Source of the DNA: Histoplasma ohiense
Lineage: Eukaryota; Ascomycota; Eurotiomycetes; Onygenales; Ajellomycetaceae
Length of the DNA: 64,000 nucleotides
Assembly: GCA_017607445.1 (NCBI GenBank)
Contig: JAEVHH010000001.1
Span: forward strand, 7,564,001 to 7,628,000
Direction: 5' to 3'
In this document: positions 25,665 through 37,071 of the stretch, in pieces
Position numbering within the stretch: the first letter of the stretch is position 1
Layout: every line of letters starts with the position of its first letter
Notes under the pieces: model-generated
Told to the model about the DNA's origin: nothing
Database searches by the model: none
What the model saw: only the letters and a program-made list of their open reading frames with translations
Made by a program: the position numbers and the translations under genes

Positions 25665-27894
25665 AACTGCAAGGAGCAGCACGAACTCGTAGGCTTCGTC
25701 AAGAAATGAGCACAGACAATTACCATGCGCCAGGTAACCATACTCCAAAACAACCCTACAGCCTGAGCCAGACAAACGTGCAATGCCTTTCCTGATGATA
25801 TACGTGTCTATGATGAATTTCTATGACAATGAAGCTCTAACTATGGATTCTCCGCTGGCTATATTAAGCCTTATCGGTAAATTGATATTCCGTTCCGTTC
25901 CCAATAGCTCTAGATCTCGGCATGCCGGTACCTAGGTTGATGGCTCGGCGTGCCGAATGCTGGTATGTTACACTCCCCAGAGAATTTTTTTTCCGGACAT
26001 TCACTCGTACTTGAACTTTTAATGTAGTAAGTCCGCTAAAAAGGAATGGATTTAAAGACTACTGATACTTGCGTCCTTCACCTCCTACATTTCGATTGCC
26101 AGAGATGGTCATATTCCGTTGCATACTAATTCGGTTTTTGCGAGAAGAACTGTACATCCTCCCATTCTCATACAAAAGAGCTGATATCGCTTTCTTTATC
26201 CATTAAGCTTACATCATTATTTATTATTATTATTATTATTCTTCAAACCAGGGTATATCCAGTCAGAGACTCTAACACCCACCTGAGTATTGCTCAGGAT
26301 TTTTCTAGTTCTAATTGCTTTACTTACAAATACTCTTTCACTTACAATACAGAATTCTAGCTCAGAATCAAACAACACTTAAAGATACTTCTTACAAAAT
26401 CACAATTCACTCAAGTTTATTGAGTAAAAAGAGGTTAAAGAATGACAACAGTAAAACAAGAATAAAAGAAATAAACTAAATGAATACAATCTACAAAACA
26501 AACCCCTGCAGTTTATACCTTGAGCTATACACAATATTTTAACACCCTATATAACTAACCACCATTTTGTCTTTTCAGATCATCATTAGAGGATATCATT
26601 CCTCCTAGAACACCGCCACTCATCTGAGTTCCTTAACTAGTCTATCTAGGTGGGATTCTCACTAAGAATAACATCAGAGCTACTCAGTTCTAGTTAAATC
26701 CCTCAATCTTCCAGCTGTCAGTCTCGGTATTCTAGTCTATCAATTGGTGGTCATGGTCTTGCTTGCTCTAATCATCTATTGAGAGCACCTAGGCCTTGTC
26801 TCATCTAGGTCTTTGCTGGGGCCAGGATGCCCTGATTGGGTAGTTTTTAAATGTTAATTTCCCAGAATTTGGAGATGTCTAGATAGTTAGTGAGTGAAAT
26901 GGTGGTGAATTTCTGACCAGTTAAGCTTGGCAACGATTCGTTATCCTGCGGGTTGCTCCACCACCACGCCACCGTATCTATCCAGTACTGATGTAACTTG
27001 ATGCATCTTGGGGGGTTCTAGCCCCAGAAGGTCAGTGAGAATTAGCACCTGGTGACACCCAGTCAAGGCCGGGAGCTTCCAGTACTGTTTTGTGATTTAA
27101 CAGTGGAAATTGGTTAAGTGAGCCCCGCAGGATTCACTTCACCACCGGCCTCATTAAGCTCACAGGACGGGTAGTCGTCGGGTCTGTGACCAGTCTTCAA
27201 TCTTCAATCTCTGTACATTTTTAGGCAGGCTTGTAAAGCAGACAGTTAGCAGGCAAACAGAAAAGCAGATAGACATCGTTAGTTTTAAACTTGTAGAAAA
27301 CACGTTGTATCCCCCCGGCTTTCCAAAGGAAGCAAATACACCCTACTGTGTCAACTGAGTGGACTTACTAAGTGTCTCCGCAACAGATAACCGAGGCTTC
27401 CTCCTAGGCCAATGGGAGCCGTGCGAAGCTGCACGAGATTACTAATCGCAGAACCTCACCATCCCCAATAACATCTCGAACTTCTGGCGCGAATGAGCTT
27501 GATTTCCACCAGCGCCAACTTGCAGTAGAACGGACGAACCACCCAATCCAATCAAATCCAATCCCTCAAGCCAACGTTCGTCTGACTCCAGAGAATCATG
27601 TGACCTGGACTGGATCCCAGATGTTTGGGCCGACAGTTGGAGCAACATCAACCGACAACGGCCAGCACGCAGACACGGACAAGGAGAATATAGACGGCTA
27701 ACTGCGGGATGTTGTTGGGAGGTCACAGCATCGGATTAAATACTGGCAATAACGCTCGTCTCTTATTCGACAATTGACGGAGTTTAATAGCAATTCGATA
27801 TTACATTCTCGTCACACATCGAACGGCCAACACGGTCGTCTAACGTTGTTGGAAATATTGGTTTTATTTCTAATATGATGGAGAAAATTGAATA
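25665..27894. other. 2.2 kb divergent intergenic region between ALG1 and MSC2
   Basis: The flanks serve as promoters of ALG1 (-) and MSC2 (+); the 5' leader of MSC2 probably begins right of 27300. The centre is the CpG-depleted tract described separately. A frame at 27442-27726 (minus) lacks domains and an ATG context and is not called. Confidence 0.45.
26200..26900. repeat. CpG-depleted AT-rich tract, probable RIP-mutated repeat remnant
   Basis: In the 660 bases from 26221 to 26880 I count only two CG dinucleotides, while flanking coding DNA has several per 60 bases. TAG/CTA trinucleotides are abundant and every frame is broken. A (TTA)n microsatellite occupies about 26221-26240. This is what repeat-induced point mutation or long methylation leaves of a duplicated element in ascomycetes. 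No terminal repeats, target-site duplication or transposase remnant could be recognised, so the element type is unknown. Confidence 0.45.
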
Positions 27895-30820
27895 ATGCCT
27901 GTAGCATCATATCCGTCCATGGCCAATCCTGCACGTGGTGGCCTCCAACCACCGGCTCCAGGCCATCGGCGCACTCGCGAGGGCTACGCAGGCCCCCCCG
28001 TCCCTCCTTCGAACAACTTCTCGGCTCATCCAAGCCCGCAGCATCATGCTGGTGACACTCCCATCGAGCCCATTTCGCATTCGATTTTCGGCTCTGCTGG
28101 CTATCACCCAAACATATCACCACGATCGCCAACTTTTCAAAACAATGTGCCTGCACAGGTCAATAAGCGCGATCCGGTCAATGGAAATGGCGGTTCACTG
28201 TCGCAGTTGCCGTTGGGCTCCTCGACCGCTACGATCCGCGAGGGAATGGGTGCCACGCCGGAGATTTCAGAGCAGTCAGTCTCTCTTATGAGCAAGTCAG
28301 TTTTGTCACGATTGAATTGCGACGGATCAAGTACATCAATGCTGACCGGGTTTACGCCTTTAGGCTTCTCTCTAGCGAAGTCATTGCAGGCATGCTAGTG
28401 TCCACTCCCTACCTCATATCCTCATTGCTCATAAACATATATTCTCCAACCCACGATCCCAGAGGACATGTCAAGGACGAGTCTGTAGAATTCGGCTTGA
28501 TACGCCCTCCTCCTCCGAGAAGAGAATTTCTCATGACCTGCACGCTGGTGTCGATCACGATGCTGATAATAGGCCTCTACACCGAAATGCGAAAGAAAAC
28601 CCAGTTTCATCTCTTGAATGACCCAACAGGCAAAACGAAATCACTTGGGGCGGCTGTGCTAACTTCCCGGAGTATTTTCCTTGTGATGATAGCCATCGGT
28701 CTGCCATTTTATGCGACTCTATTCCTGGACCATGGAAGAGTTTCCATCACAATGCTTCTCCTGCTAGTCTCTAGAGTGTCCCCGATTGTCCAGCTTGATC
28801 ATGACAACGATCACCAGAAACAGTTCCGATTTCATTTAACACAACGCAATGGAACGGTTTTTTTCCTGCTTGGAATGATGGTTCTAGATACCGTCGGGGT
28901 CACATCATCCACTGACTGGCTACTGATTCTTAGAGGATATCTTGCTCTTATGTTCTCAGTATTTATTATTCAACCCCCTTTTACGAATATGCGAAAGCCG
29001 TCTTCAATAGCTCATCCCAACCAGCCAACTTACGAGTCCGCAGATTCTGATTCTGTCCGTCAAACCCAGAGTAATTTCTTCTCAGCCTCGTCAGCTGCGC
29101 TTGTCAGTACCAACCAATATTTCCGAGGGGGCAGCATTTTAGCAGGTTTCTGCTTACTCATGGCCTATATGTCTGGCGGTATTAATATCGCTCTGCCTTC
29201 TTTAACCAGCATATTGATGGTAGGGCTATTCTCAGCAATATCCTTTCTAAGTATCGAGCCTAAAACGTTCCAAAGTAAACATCAGATAGGCTTCATTGCA
29301 GGCTCCGGTTTCTCCCTTATTGTCAGTGCTATTGTATCTCCCATGGAATTTTTAGTACTTGCGTCAACCTGCTCTTTCACCATTCTTAGTTATATCTTCG
29401 TTCGCCTGGATCTTAGGACGGTGAAATCAGAGACCCATGACTATTCTCATGCCATACATGGACATCAAGAGTACCACCATAATCATCACCACAGCAATGA
29501 AAACTCTCCTTCTCGAATCACTAGATGGTTATTGAAGACCTGCGAGCATTGGCCTTTCATATATGGGATCCTCAAGGAAAAAGATTCGCGGAAGATATTC
29601 TATTTTATGTGGTAGGTTCCTTCCAGGAGATAACATATTATAACCAGCTTCTACTGACTCTTGTTCACTGTTTACAGTCTAAATTTTGGGTTCATGCTTG
29701 TCCAATTATCCTATGGAATTTTGACTGGCTCTCTCGGCTTGCTTAGCGATAGCATTCACATGTTATTCGATTGTTTTGCGCTCGCAGTAGGTTTATGCGC
29801 CGCCGTGATGAGTAAGTGGCCTCCAAGCGTAAGATTTCCTTATGGATACGGAAAGGTTGATACGTTGGCCGGTTTCGCCAACGGCATTTTTCTCATGTAA
29901 GTTTTGGCATGACTGTCGCAAAACCAACAAAGATGTCCCTAACAACCGATTACAGGATCATAAGTATTGAAATTGTCTACGAGGCCATTGAAAGACTCGT
30001 GTCTGGAAGTGAGGTCCATCGGATAGGGGAGCTCCTTTTTGTGAGCGCAGCTGGATTAGCAGTCAACATGGTGGGGATAATGGCTTTTGACCACGGCCAT
30101 CACCATGGGCATTCGCATTCCTGCGGTGGCCATGACCACGATACCGGTCATTTACACTCGCATCATACCAATGAAAACATGCATGGTATTTTCCTCCACA
30201 TCCTAGCCGACACTCTTGGGTCGGTGGCAGTGGTTCTGTCCACGGTCCTCGTGCATTTTTACAAGTGGTCTGGATTCGACCCCATCGCATCGTGTTTAAT
30301 AGCCATTCTCATCTTTGCCTCTGCCGTGCCGCTGGTGGCCAGCACATCGAAAACCTTACTTCTCGCCCTTCCGGCGGATGTTGAATATGGGCTACGCGAT
30401 GCATTAGCTGGTGTGAGTACTCTACGCGGAGTCGCTGGGTATTCCGTTCCAAAATTCTGGTTAGACGATATCGTCGATCATGACCATAAACATGGCCACA
30501 TTGGCCATCACCATCATCACGGACACGATGAGCATGACCACAATCACGGCCATAGCCATCATTCTCATACACATCACCAAAACAACATTGACTCCAGTGA
30601 CGAAAAGTATCCGCTCGAACACACCCCTAGGCATGGTGGGACTGGCCAACAAATTCAAGGGGTGATACATGTGATTGCCTCGCGTGGGGCGGATATGGAG
30701 GACGTCCGGCGGCGGACGATCAGCTACTTAAGCGAGAAAGGCATCAATATCCTAGTTCAGGTGGAACGCGAAGGAGAAAACAGGTGTTGGTGTGGTGGCG
30801 GGAATAAACCGGTGACCTAG
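27895..30820 (+). CDS. MSC2: ER zinc transporter Msc2, cation diffusion facilitator family
   Basis: Imports zinc into the ER lumen, in yeast as a heteromer with Zrg17. Exons 27895-28330, 28390-29611, 29678-29896 and 29956-30820 encode 913 residues. Layout: a proline/serine-rich cytosolic N-terminus (1-145), about eight extra membrane segments typical of Msc2/ZnT5 (150-540), a first His-rich stretch (residues near 530), then the CDF core. The core shows the zinc-site motifs SDSIHMLFDCFAL and HILADTLGSV (HxxxD in both) and VRFPYGYGKVDTLAGFANG. A His-rich loop (GHHHGHSHSCGGHDHD) separates them and a second very His-rich stretch follows near 30480-30580. The first intron (59 bp) was placed so that frames join as CDGSSMLVSTPYLISS; this is the least certain border. 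Confidence 0.9.
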
Positions 30821-32027
30821 TATTTTGCATGTAACGGCTATGTATGTATGTATGGATGGATGGATGGAATATATCGCGGCATATACATATTTTTTGATGC
30901 TTTTTATTGCTCTTATGTTTGACCTTTTACATTCCTTTGTTGCGATTGCTTCTTTGTTTAGTTTTTCTATTGGTACATTTCTGAAGATTTTTTATTATCC
31001 CTTAACACACCCCATTCCCCGCCACATCAACGACATTATACTTCTGCATTGTTATGTATAATTAATTTCGGCGCTCTCATTAACACCAAGCGTGGCCGTT
31101 ATTGTTATCCCTCGACGATCCTATAGAGCCAGCGATCGCAGTCCAGACGTTTATACCAGACAGCTCTTTCGTTATCCTGCTGGATGTTTTCTATCTGTGA
31201 TAGCAATGACAGTGATAATGCTTCAATGACGTGAGATTGAAATTACTGAAGTAATGAGAACTGATGAAACTAATTTTGAGTACCTGGCCTTGGATTTAGG
31301 GGGAATCAGAAAGGGTGTAGTATCGTATATATCATCTTCTCTGCATTCTGTCCCTCCATATGCCGTGTCAACCAAGAACACTGGACTACCGTTGGACAAT
31401 GCCAGCAGGGATGGCTACTGCGGCCAAACTCAGGAGAAAGAATAAATATCCAAACCGGGATATCATAATCAAAAATCTGCTTGGCCTGACAATACCTTTC
31501 CTAGGTGAAACCGCAAATTTCCGCTGTTTTACTTCAATGAGTGAAGAGAGATCGAAGGTGATTGAAACTTAACCTACACAAATATAACTTAGACTCGTAA
31601 CTACTTCCTGCGCTACGTATTGGAGGATATTTATTCTCTTCAGAATATATATTCCTCACCTTGTGTTAAGTTGTTTTTTATTTTTATTTATTTATTTTAT
31701 CTATCATGTATAGTACATGTGACGGTTAATGCCAGGAACTACAAGAAAGTATACAAAGTGAGACCGTTCCTGCTGCTAGCCATATTGTAGGCAAAGAAAC
31801 GCTGCACCACTTGGGAGCTTGGAAATCCGTTCGATTGTAATACATGCCATTGTGCTGATATATAATGGCAGAACGCTAGCTGCTTATTTAGAATAAAACG
31901 AAAGACGAGAAAGGGAAATAACAACACAACTAATGTCACATACTCATATAAGCTCCATACATACACATATATACATACTGTTTATAATAAACAATGAACG
32001 GACATGTTATCCAAAAGTCCCCAATCC
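30821..32027. other. Convergent 3' region of MSC2 and the thiolase gene
   Basis: AT-rich, with T-rich tracts near 31670-31700. Small open frames at 31254-31572 lack any family resemblance. Nothing further is seen. Confidence 0.4.
30839..30868. repeat. Tetranucleotide microsatellite (ATGT/ATGG)n
   Basis: Directly after the MSC2 stop codon, tandem TGTA units pass into tandem TGGA units, about 30 bases in all. Likely in the 3' untranslated region; useful as a length-polymorphic marker. Confidence 0.8.
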
Positions 32028-33506
32028 CTAGTCGACCTTTTCCACTCTCTGGACGACGACGGCAGTAGCTGCTCCACCGCCGTTGCAGATAGCCGCGAGG
32101 CCGTACTGGCCCGGTTGCAACTGGTGAAGTAGGGTGGTGAGAATGCGGGAGCCAGAGCTTCCAAGAGCATGGCCCAAGGAGATGGCGCCACCAAGGGGGT
32201 TGACACACGCGTTCTCGAGGCCAAGGATCTACATGGTAAAGGTAAAAACGTTAGAAATGCAAAATATGGTTTTGGTAGGGACAAAAAGAAAGCTAGAAGA
32301 TACCTTTTCGTTAGCTTTAATGACAGCGGCAAACGCCTCATTGAATTCCCAGATAGAGATCTGGTCCTTGGTTAGGCCTGCTCGCTCCAGTGCGATAGGC
32401 ACAGCCTTGGCGGGCGCGACGGGGAAGTCGATGGGATCCATAGCAGCATCAGCAGACGATACGATGCGTGCAAGAACCCTACTCGCTGTGCCGTACCGTT
32501 GAGCAATCTGCTTATTGGTAATTACTAGCGCGGAGGCGCCGTCGTTGAAAGTAGAGGCGTTGCCGGCAGTGACGGTTCCTGTGCCATCGCGGACAAAAGC
32601 GGGCTTCAGCGATTTCATCTTTTCCTCGCGCAAATCTTCGAAGCCCTCATCGCTGGTCACGAGGATGTCTCCTTTCTTTCCCTTGACAGTAACGGGAGCG
32701 ATTTCGTCGTCGAATTTTTTCTCCGCCCATGCCTTCTGCGCGCGTTTGTAGGATCGTACGGCATATTCATCCTGCTGTTCGCGAGAGATTTCGTACTTCT
32801 TCGCCGTGTTCTCCGCGCACACCCCCATGTGGAATTGGTTGTAGACGTCCCACAGGCCGTCTTTGATCAGGCCATCCTCCAGCTTCATATTGCCAAATGG
32901 GCCCTGTTGGCTAGCTCGCGGGAGGTAATATGGGACTCTTGACATGTTTTCCATACCACCAGCAACCTGTGCCTCTGCCAGCCCAAGCTGGATATTCTGT
33001 GCGGCGAAGACGACAGCCTTGAGGCCGGAGGCACAGACTTTGTTGATGGTGATGGCCTCGACGGTTGGAGCCAGGCCGGCAAAGATGGAAGCCTGTCTCG
33101 CAGGGGATTGGCCGATAGATGCTTGTAAGACATTACCCATGTAAACATCGGTGAATTTCTCGGGGGGGACTCCAGACTTTTCGATGGCGGATTTGATGGC
33201 TACGGCACCCAGCTCAGGAGCAGGGACGGTGACAAAGGAGCCATTGAACTGGGATAGTTAGCTATTCTTCTTATTCTTCTCATCTTCTTTTCTTTCTCGG
33301 ATCTTCAGCATTATAAAAATATCCAGCGACAGAATTACCTTGGCAGTTGGTGTACGTGCAGCCCCCAAGATGTAGGCCTCCTGTATTTGCTTCTGGCAGG
33401 AGCTGGAAGAGGAAAAATGCCTCTGGACCTGGCCCAATCTCTGTGATGACCTCACCATAGAGGCATTTGAGGAGAATCTGGAGGCTGTTCTGAGAGAGCA
33501 CTGCAT
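32028..33506 (-). CDS. erg10A: Acetyl-CoA acetyltransferase (acetoacetyl-CoA thiolase), mitochondrial form
   Basis: Condenses or cleaves acetyl-CoA and acetoacetyl-CoA. Exons 33339-33506, 32304-33248 and 32028-32228 give 437 residues. The catalytic residues are all visible: nucleophile cysteine in NKVCASGLKAV, the histidine in NPLGGAISLGHALGSSG and the second cysteine in AICNGGGAATAVVVQ. Before the core (which begins QEAYILGAARTPTAKFNGSF) is a 40-residue N-terminus rich in Ser, Arg and Gln without acidic residues, a mitochondrial presequence. In Aspergillus fumigatus the mitochondrial Erg10A and cytosolic Erg10B are separate genes; the presequence puts this one with Erg10A. A role in isoleucine/ketone and acetyl-CoA metabolism is inferred from that. 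Confidence 0.92.
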
Positions 33507-34415
33507 TGTGTAGAGGGTGTGATGGTGTACGCTAATGGGGAAATGTGGTATGGCAGACACGAGTCGCCAGAAGGGATAGGAAGGAGAACGCGCTCAGGAA
33601 AGGGAAAAGCTAAAGAATGAAAGGGCTATCCCAGGCGAAAAAGATATACGAGATTCCATAAATACATATATATAAGTAGTAGCTGCTGGAGCTCATTGAG
33701 GAGAGAAATAATTCTCTTAGCGTTGCATGTACCAGGTGGGGGAGACAGTATTCTCCGTGACTAAGCGGATGCTATGAGCATGTGACTTCTATTTCCTAGT
33801 ACGGACTAGCGCCCCGCGGTGTCAAACATTTTTTGCCTCGGCTAATATTCCCCTGACGGAGCGGATTTATTTTTATACGTTGATCGTGTAGCCTAGTATT
33901 TGTATTCCGTAGTTGAGAAATATTGATCTCCACTCAACCTGGCAATTCCTGCCAGGCTCATGGAAACGGCAATTACATGAAGACAAATAGTAGGAGAGCG
34001 ATAGTAATGTCGTTGTATAAATTTTTTAAGAAAAATAACATATATATTGCGTAAGTAAAATCAATTGGAAGTCAATTGGAAGTTGTGTTGTGTTAATCAA
34101 TTTCTACTCAAGTATTCAGTCGACTTGAACTTGGCTAGAAACAAAACAGATGAATACCGATTCAATATGGGGAGACCTTCCGGCTAAGTTCACCTATAGA
34201 GAACTGCAACGTTATCAAGAATCATGGTATATAGAATAACGGAGGCAACGCCTTTCAGGGCTCACCAACTCCGGCCAGTAATAACCACCAAGCGAAATAG
34301 AGGGCAAAGGTCGCTGAAAATCATATAGAAAAAATCCAGAAATACTCCACGGTGACTACATAATAAGTGAAAATTAGAGGTATCATAGCGTAACCAAAAT
34401 CGTAAATCATAGCAA
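33507..34415. other. Intergenic region upstream of the thiolase gene
   Basis: Thiolase promoter on the left, AT-rich 3' flank of the peptidase gene on the right. No gene or RNA was recognised. Confidence 0.4.
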
Positions 34416-36237
34416 TCAAGCCAGTGCTCCCATCGGATCCCAGAGCGGGAGGGTCAATGGCGCTTGCTTCAACACATCTCTCACTCCCTGACTCACAAAC
34501 CGCGGATCAACGACAACCTGATACACAAACTCGTCCATCCATTTATCCGTCATAACGAACCAGCCCTTGTCACCTTTGGCGTCACCCCATGAATTCTCTA
34601 CACGCCAGCGCAGGGGTTTACCGTCGTCTCCAATGTGTACGGCTGTCAGGACCATGGCATGCGTCATAGATGATTCTCCCGTTTGTAGCCTCTCGGCCTT
34701 ACTCATGCCTAAGTTGACGTTGAAGCCCAGGGAGTAGTCGTACAGCGTAGTGTCCATGATGCCCGATGCTGAGTTGGAGTATTTCCCGACGTCGCTGCCG
34801 AAGAAGACAGGGATTCCGGCTTTGAGCATTGCGATTGCGCCAGCCTTTATAGTCTACAGATGATGTAAGTTATGTTATAAGAAGTGAAACGAACACTTCG
34901 TAAATCAAGGGAAAGAGAAAACGCTTACATTCATATCAACATTAACATAGGTTACCGGCTGGCCGCCGACAACATTCCCCAACCGATCGACAGTCAACAG
35001 TCGCTCATAGGAGTTCCTTGGGTCATTGACCAGGCTAAAGAGCTCGTTCACGTCCGTCCCTTTACACGCTCTAAGACCTTCACGACTTGAAAGGCTCGAT
35101 GCAAATTCCAAAGGGGTCATGGATAGTTTGCAGAACTTGCCATTGGCGTCATAATATTCCCAGGTAAATTTCTCCTGGGGGGATGGCGGCGGTCCAAGTA
35201 AAATGGTCAGGATTGAATGAATTTCCTGTAGAAACTTTTTCTTCGTATCGCCAATGGATGCCCTGACAGAAGGATCAAAACTAGTTGCCATTTTGCGCAG
35301 GACAAGCGCATCTTCACGCAGTTTTGTGGTGACAAGTTTGCCCAAGAACGAACTACTCTTGGCATTATATGTATCAGGGTATAATTCCTTGGGAACCTGG
35401 ATATTTACTACATTAATTCTCCTAGTTTATGATCTAAAGTTTTGGTTGAACATGGAACTTACCAATCCATATTTCCCAACCAAATTCATGACCATATCCC
35501 ACTGACCGCCATCCGACATGGGGCTTGACATTAGACGCTGCACCAACCTGCCATCCAACGCCTCACTAGCCGTGTCAATGGCATTCTCCAAGAACCAATT
35601 AGCCTTCTCCATCTTATCCCAGAAAAATGGATACGCCTGACTCAGCTCGAAGCTTTTCACATTATACAGCTTCATCAAAGCCACACGGAACACGTTGGTG
35701 GATGCGAACAGCCAGCAACGGCCGGAGGAGTGCTGATTGGTGATTGGAGCGCCTTCAAGCGGGATCCTGATATTGAAGACCTGAGTATCGGCTATTTCTG
35801 CGGCGTGGTTAGCTATGATGGTTGTGGGGGAGTGCGATGACAGAGCGGATAAGGCGAGCCGGTTCTGGTGAAGTATGAATATTAGGGGGATATCCGTAAA
35901 GGCTAATGCAGCATGCTGAGTATTGATTACCTTGGGATCGGCCAGCAACTCCTTTTCCCAATTCTTCGTCTCTGATATAGACAAAGTGGTATTTCTTTTC
36001 GATGAGGAGTAGGTTGGGGCTATAAGCATACGGAGCAAGGTCAGCTGTCGACATGGAACTAAGAAAAGACTATAAGCGAGATATTCTATACTCACGATCC
36101 TCATCAACACAGACATAAGTTTCCAACGCTTCTTGCATCTTCCCCGCCACACTCAATTTGGACATGCGCTGTGCAATCTCCCCTTTTTCCCGCCCAACAG
36201 CCGACGCAGCGACCTGCTTGGACTGGCCGGCACCCAT
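34416..36237 (-). CDS. LAP3: Bleomycin hydrolase, cysteine aminopeptidase C1B
   Basis: Cytosolic self-compartmentalised cysteine aminopeptidase, forming a hexameric barrel; it detoxifies homocysteine thiolactone and bleomycin. Exons 36096-36237, 35931-36019, 35463-35864, 34929-35396 and 34416-34853 encode 512 residues. The papain-like triad is complete: Cys in TNQHSSGRCWLFAS, His in ESSMTHAMVLTAV and Asn in WRVENSWGDAKGDKGW. N-terminal MGAGQSK resembles a myristoylation signal, seen in several fungal orthologues. The C-terminus ends LWDPMGALA; the terminal alanine is a family property, since the tail reaches into the active site and sets aminopeptidase specificity. The 89-nt exon 2 was identified by the join DEDPPTYSSSKRN and is phase-consistent. 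Confidence 0.93.
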
Positions 36238-37071
36238 ATCATAGAACAAATAATGGATTTGGCGGCGGATCTGTGCACAGTTATGCAAGTGGAGTATGAT
36301 GTCTGGAGTGGGCGAATGAGACAGGGTGGCTCCAATCGCAAGGTGATTGTTACGACGTTGGTGTTGAGATGTCGAGATATCAAGATGTCCATCTTGCTGG
36401 GACTCGGTGTGCAGGTTATGCTGACGTAACTTAAGGTCATCTAGGATTCTAATAGCTACTAGAGCTCGATCACCACCCAAGGCATGCTGGTAGTACACGG
36501 GACGAACAAATGCAATCCCTCCAACACCTAACTAACTAGCTTCACTGGATAGAAGGAGCACTCCTGAACATACAATGTGTTTCGTCTACACTAGCATATG
36601 AAAGAAAAAGAAACCATGGAAGATAATGAGGTGGAGAAGCTCTAGTACGTGAAAGAAGGATGTCCAAAAATGAGCCAAAGAAAAGGAAGGGAACCAAATC
36701 CGAACGAAATGGCGGGGTGGTATGGGGGGGGAAATGGGAACCTGTCACATGAAAGAAGAAAGTTTCACAAATGAATCTATCTACAATGAAATACACCATC
36801 TTGGAAGGCGGGACAAACACGATGGCAGCGATAAGAATGGTAATATGAAATTCTCCCCCATCTCTGCAACAACCACAACAAGCCTCAGAGGAAAAGGGTA
36901 GCAGTTACCGCACTTTCTTTTTTTCCACCTTAAATAGATTCGTCTCTTCAGTTGCGCCGACGAAACACAAAAACACCAACTGGTGCACCGAACCCTAATC
37001 GCAACTTCTAAGCGAACACCCCAACCCTATTCGAATGTGGTCAAACCGGCCACAACGAATCTTGATTCACT
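36238..37071. other. Intergenic region upstream of the peptidase gene
   Basis: LAP3 promoter and 3' flank of the kinesin gene. Purine-rich on the plus strand near 36600-36760. No gene is seen. Confidence 0.4.
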
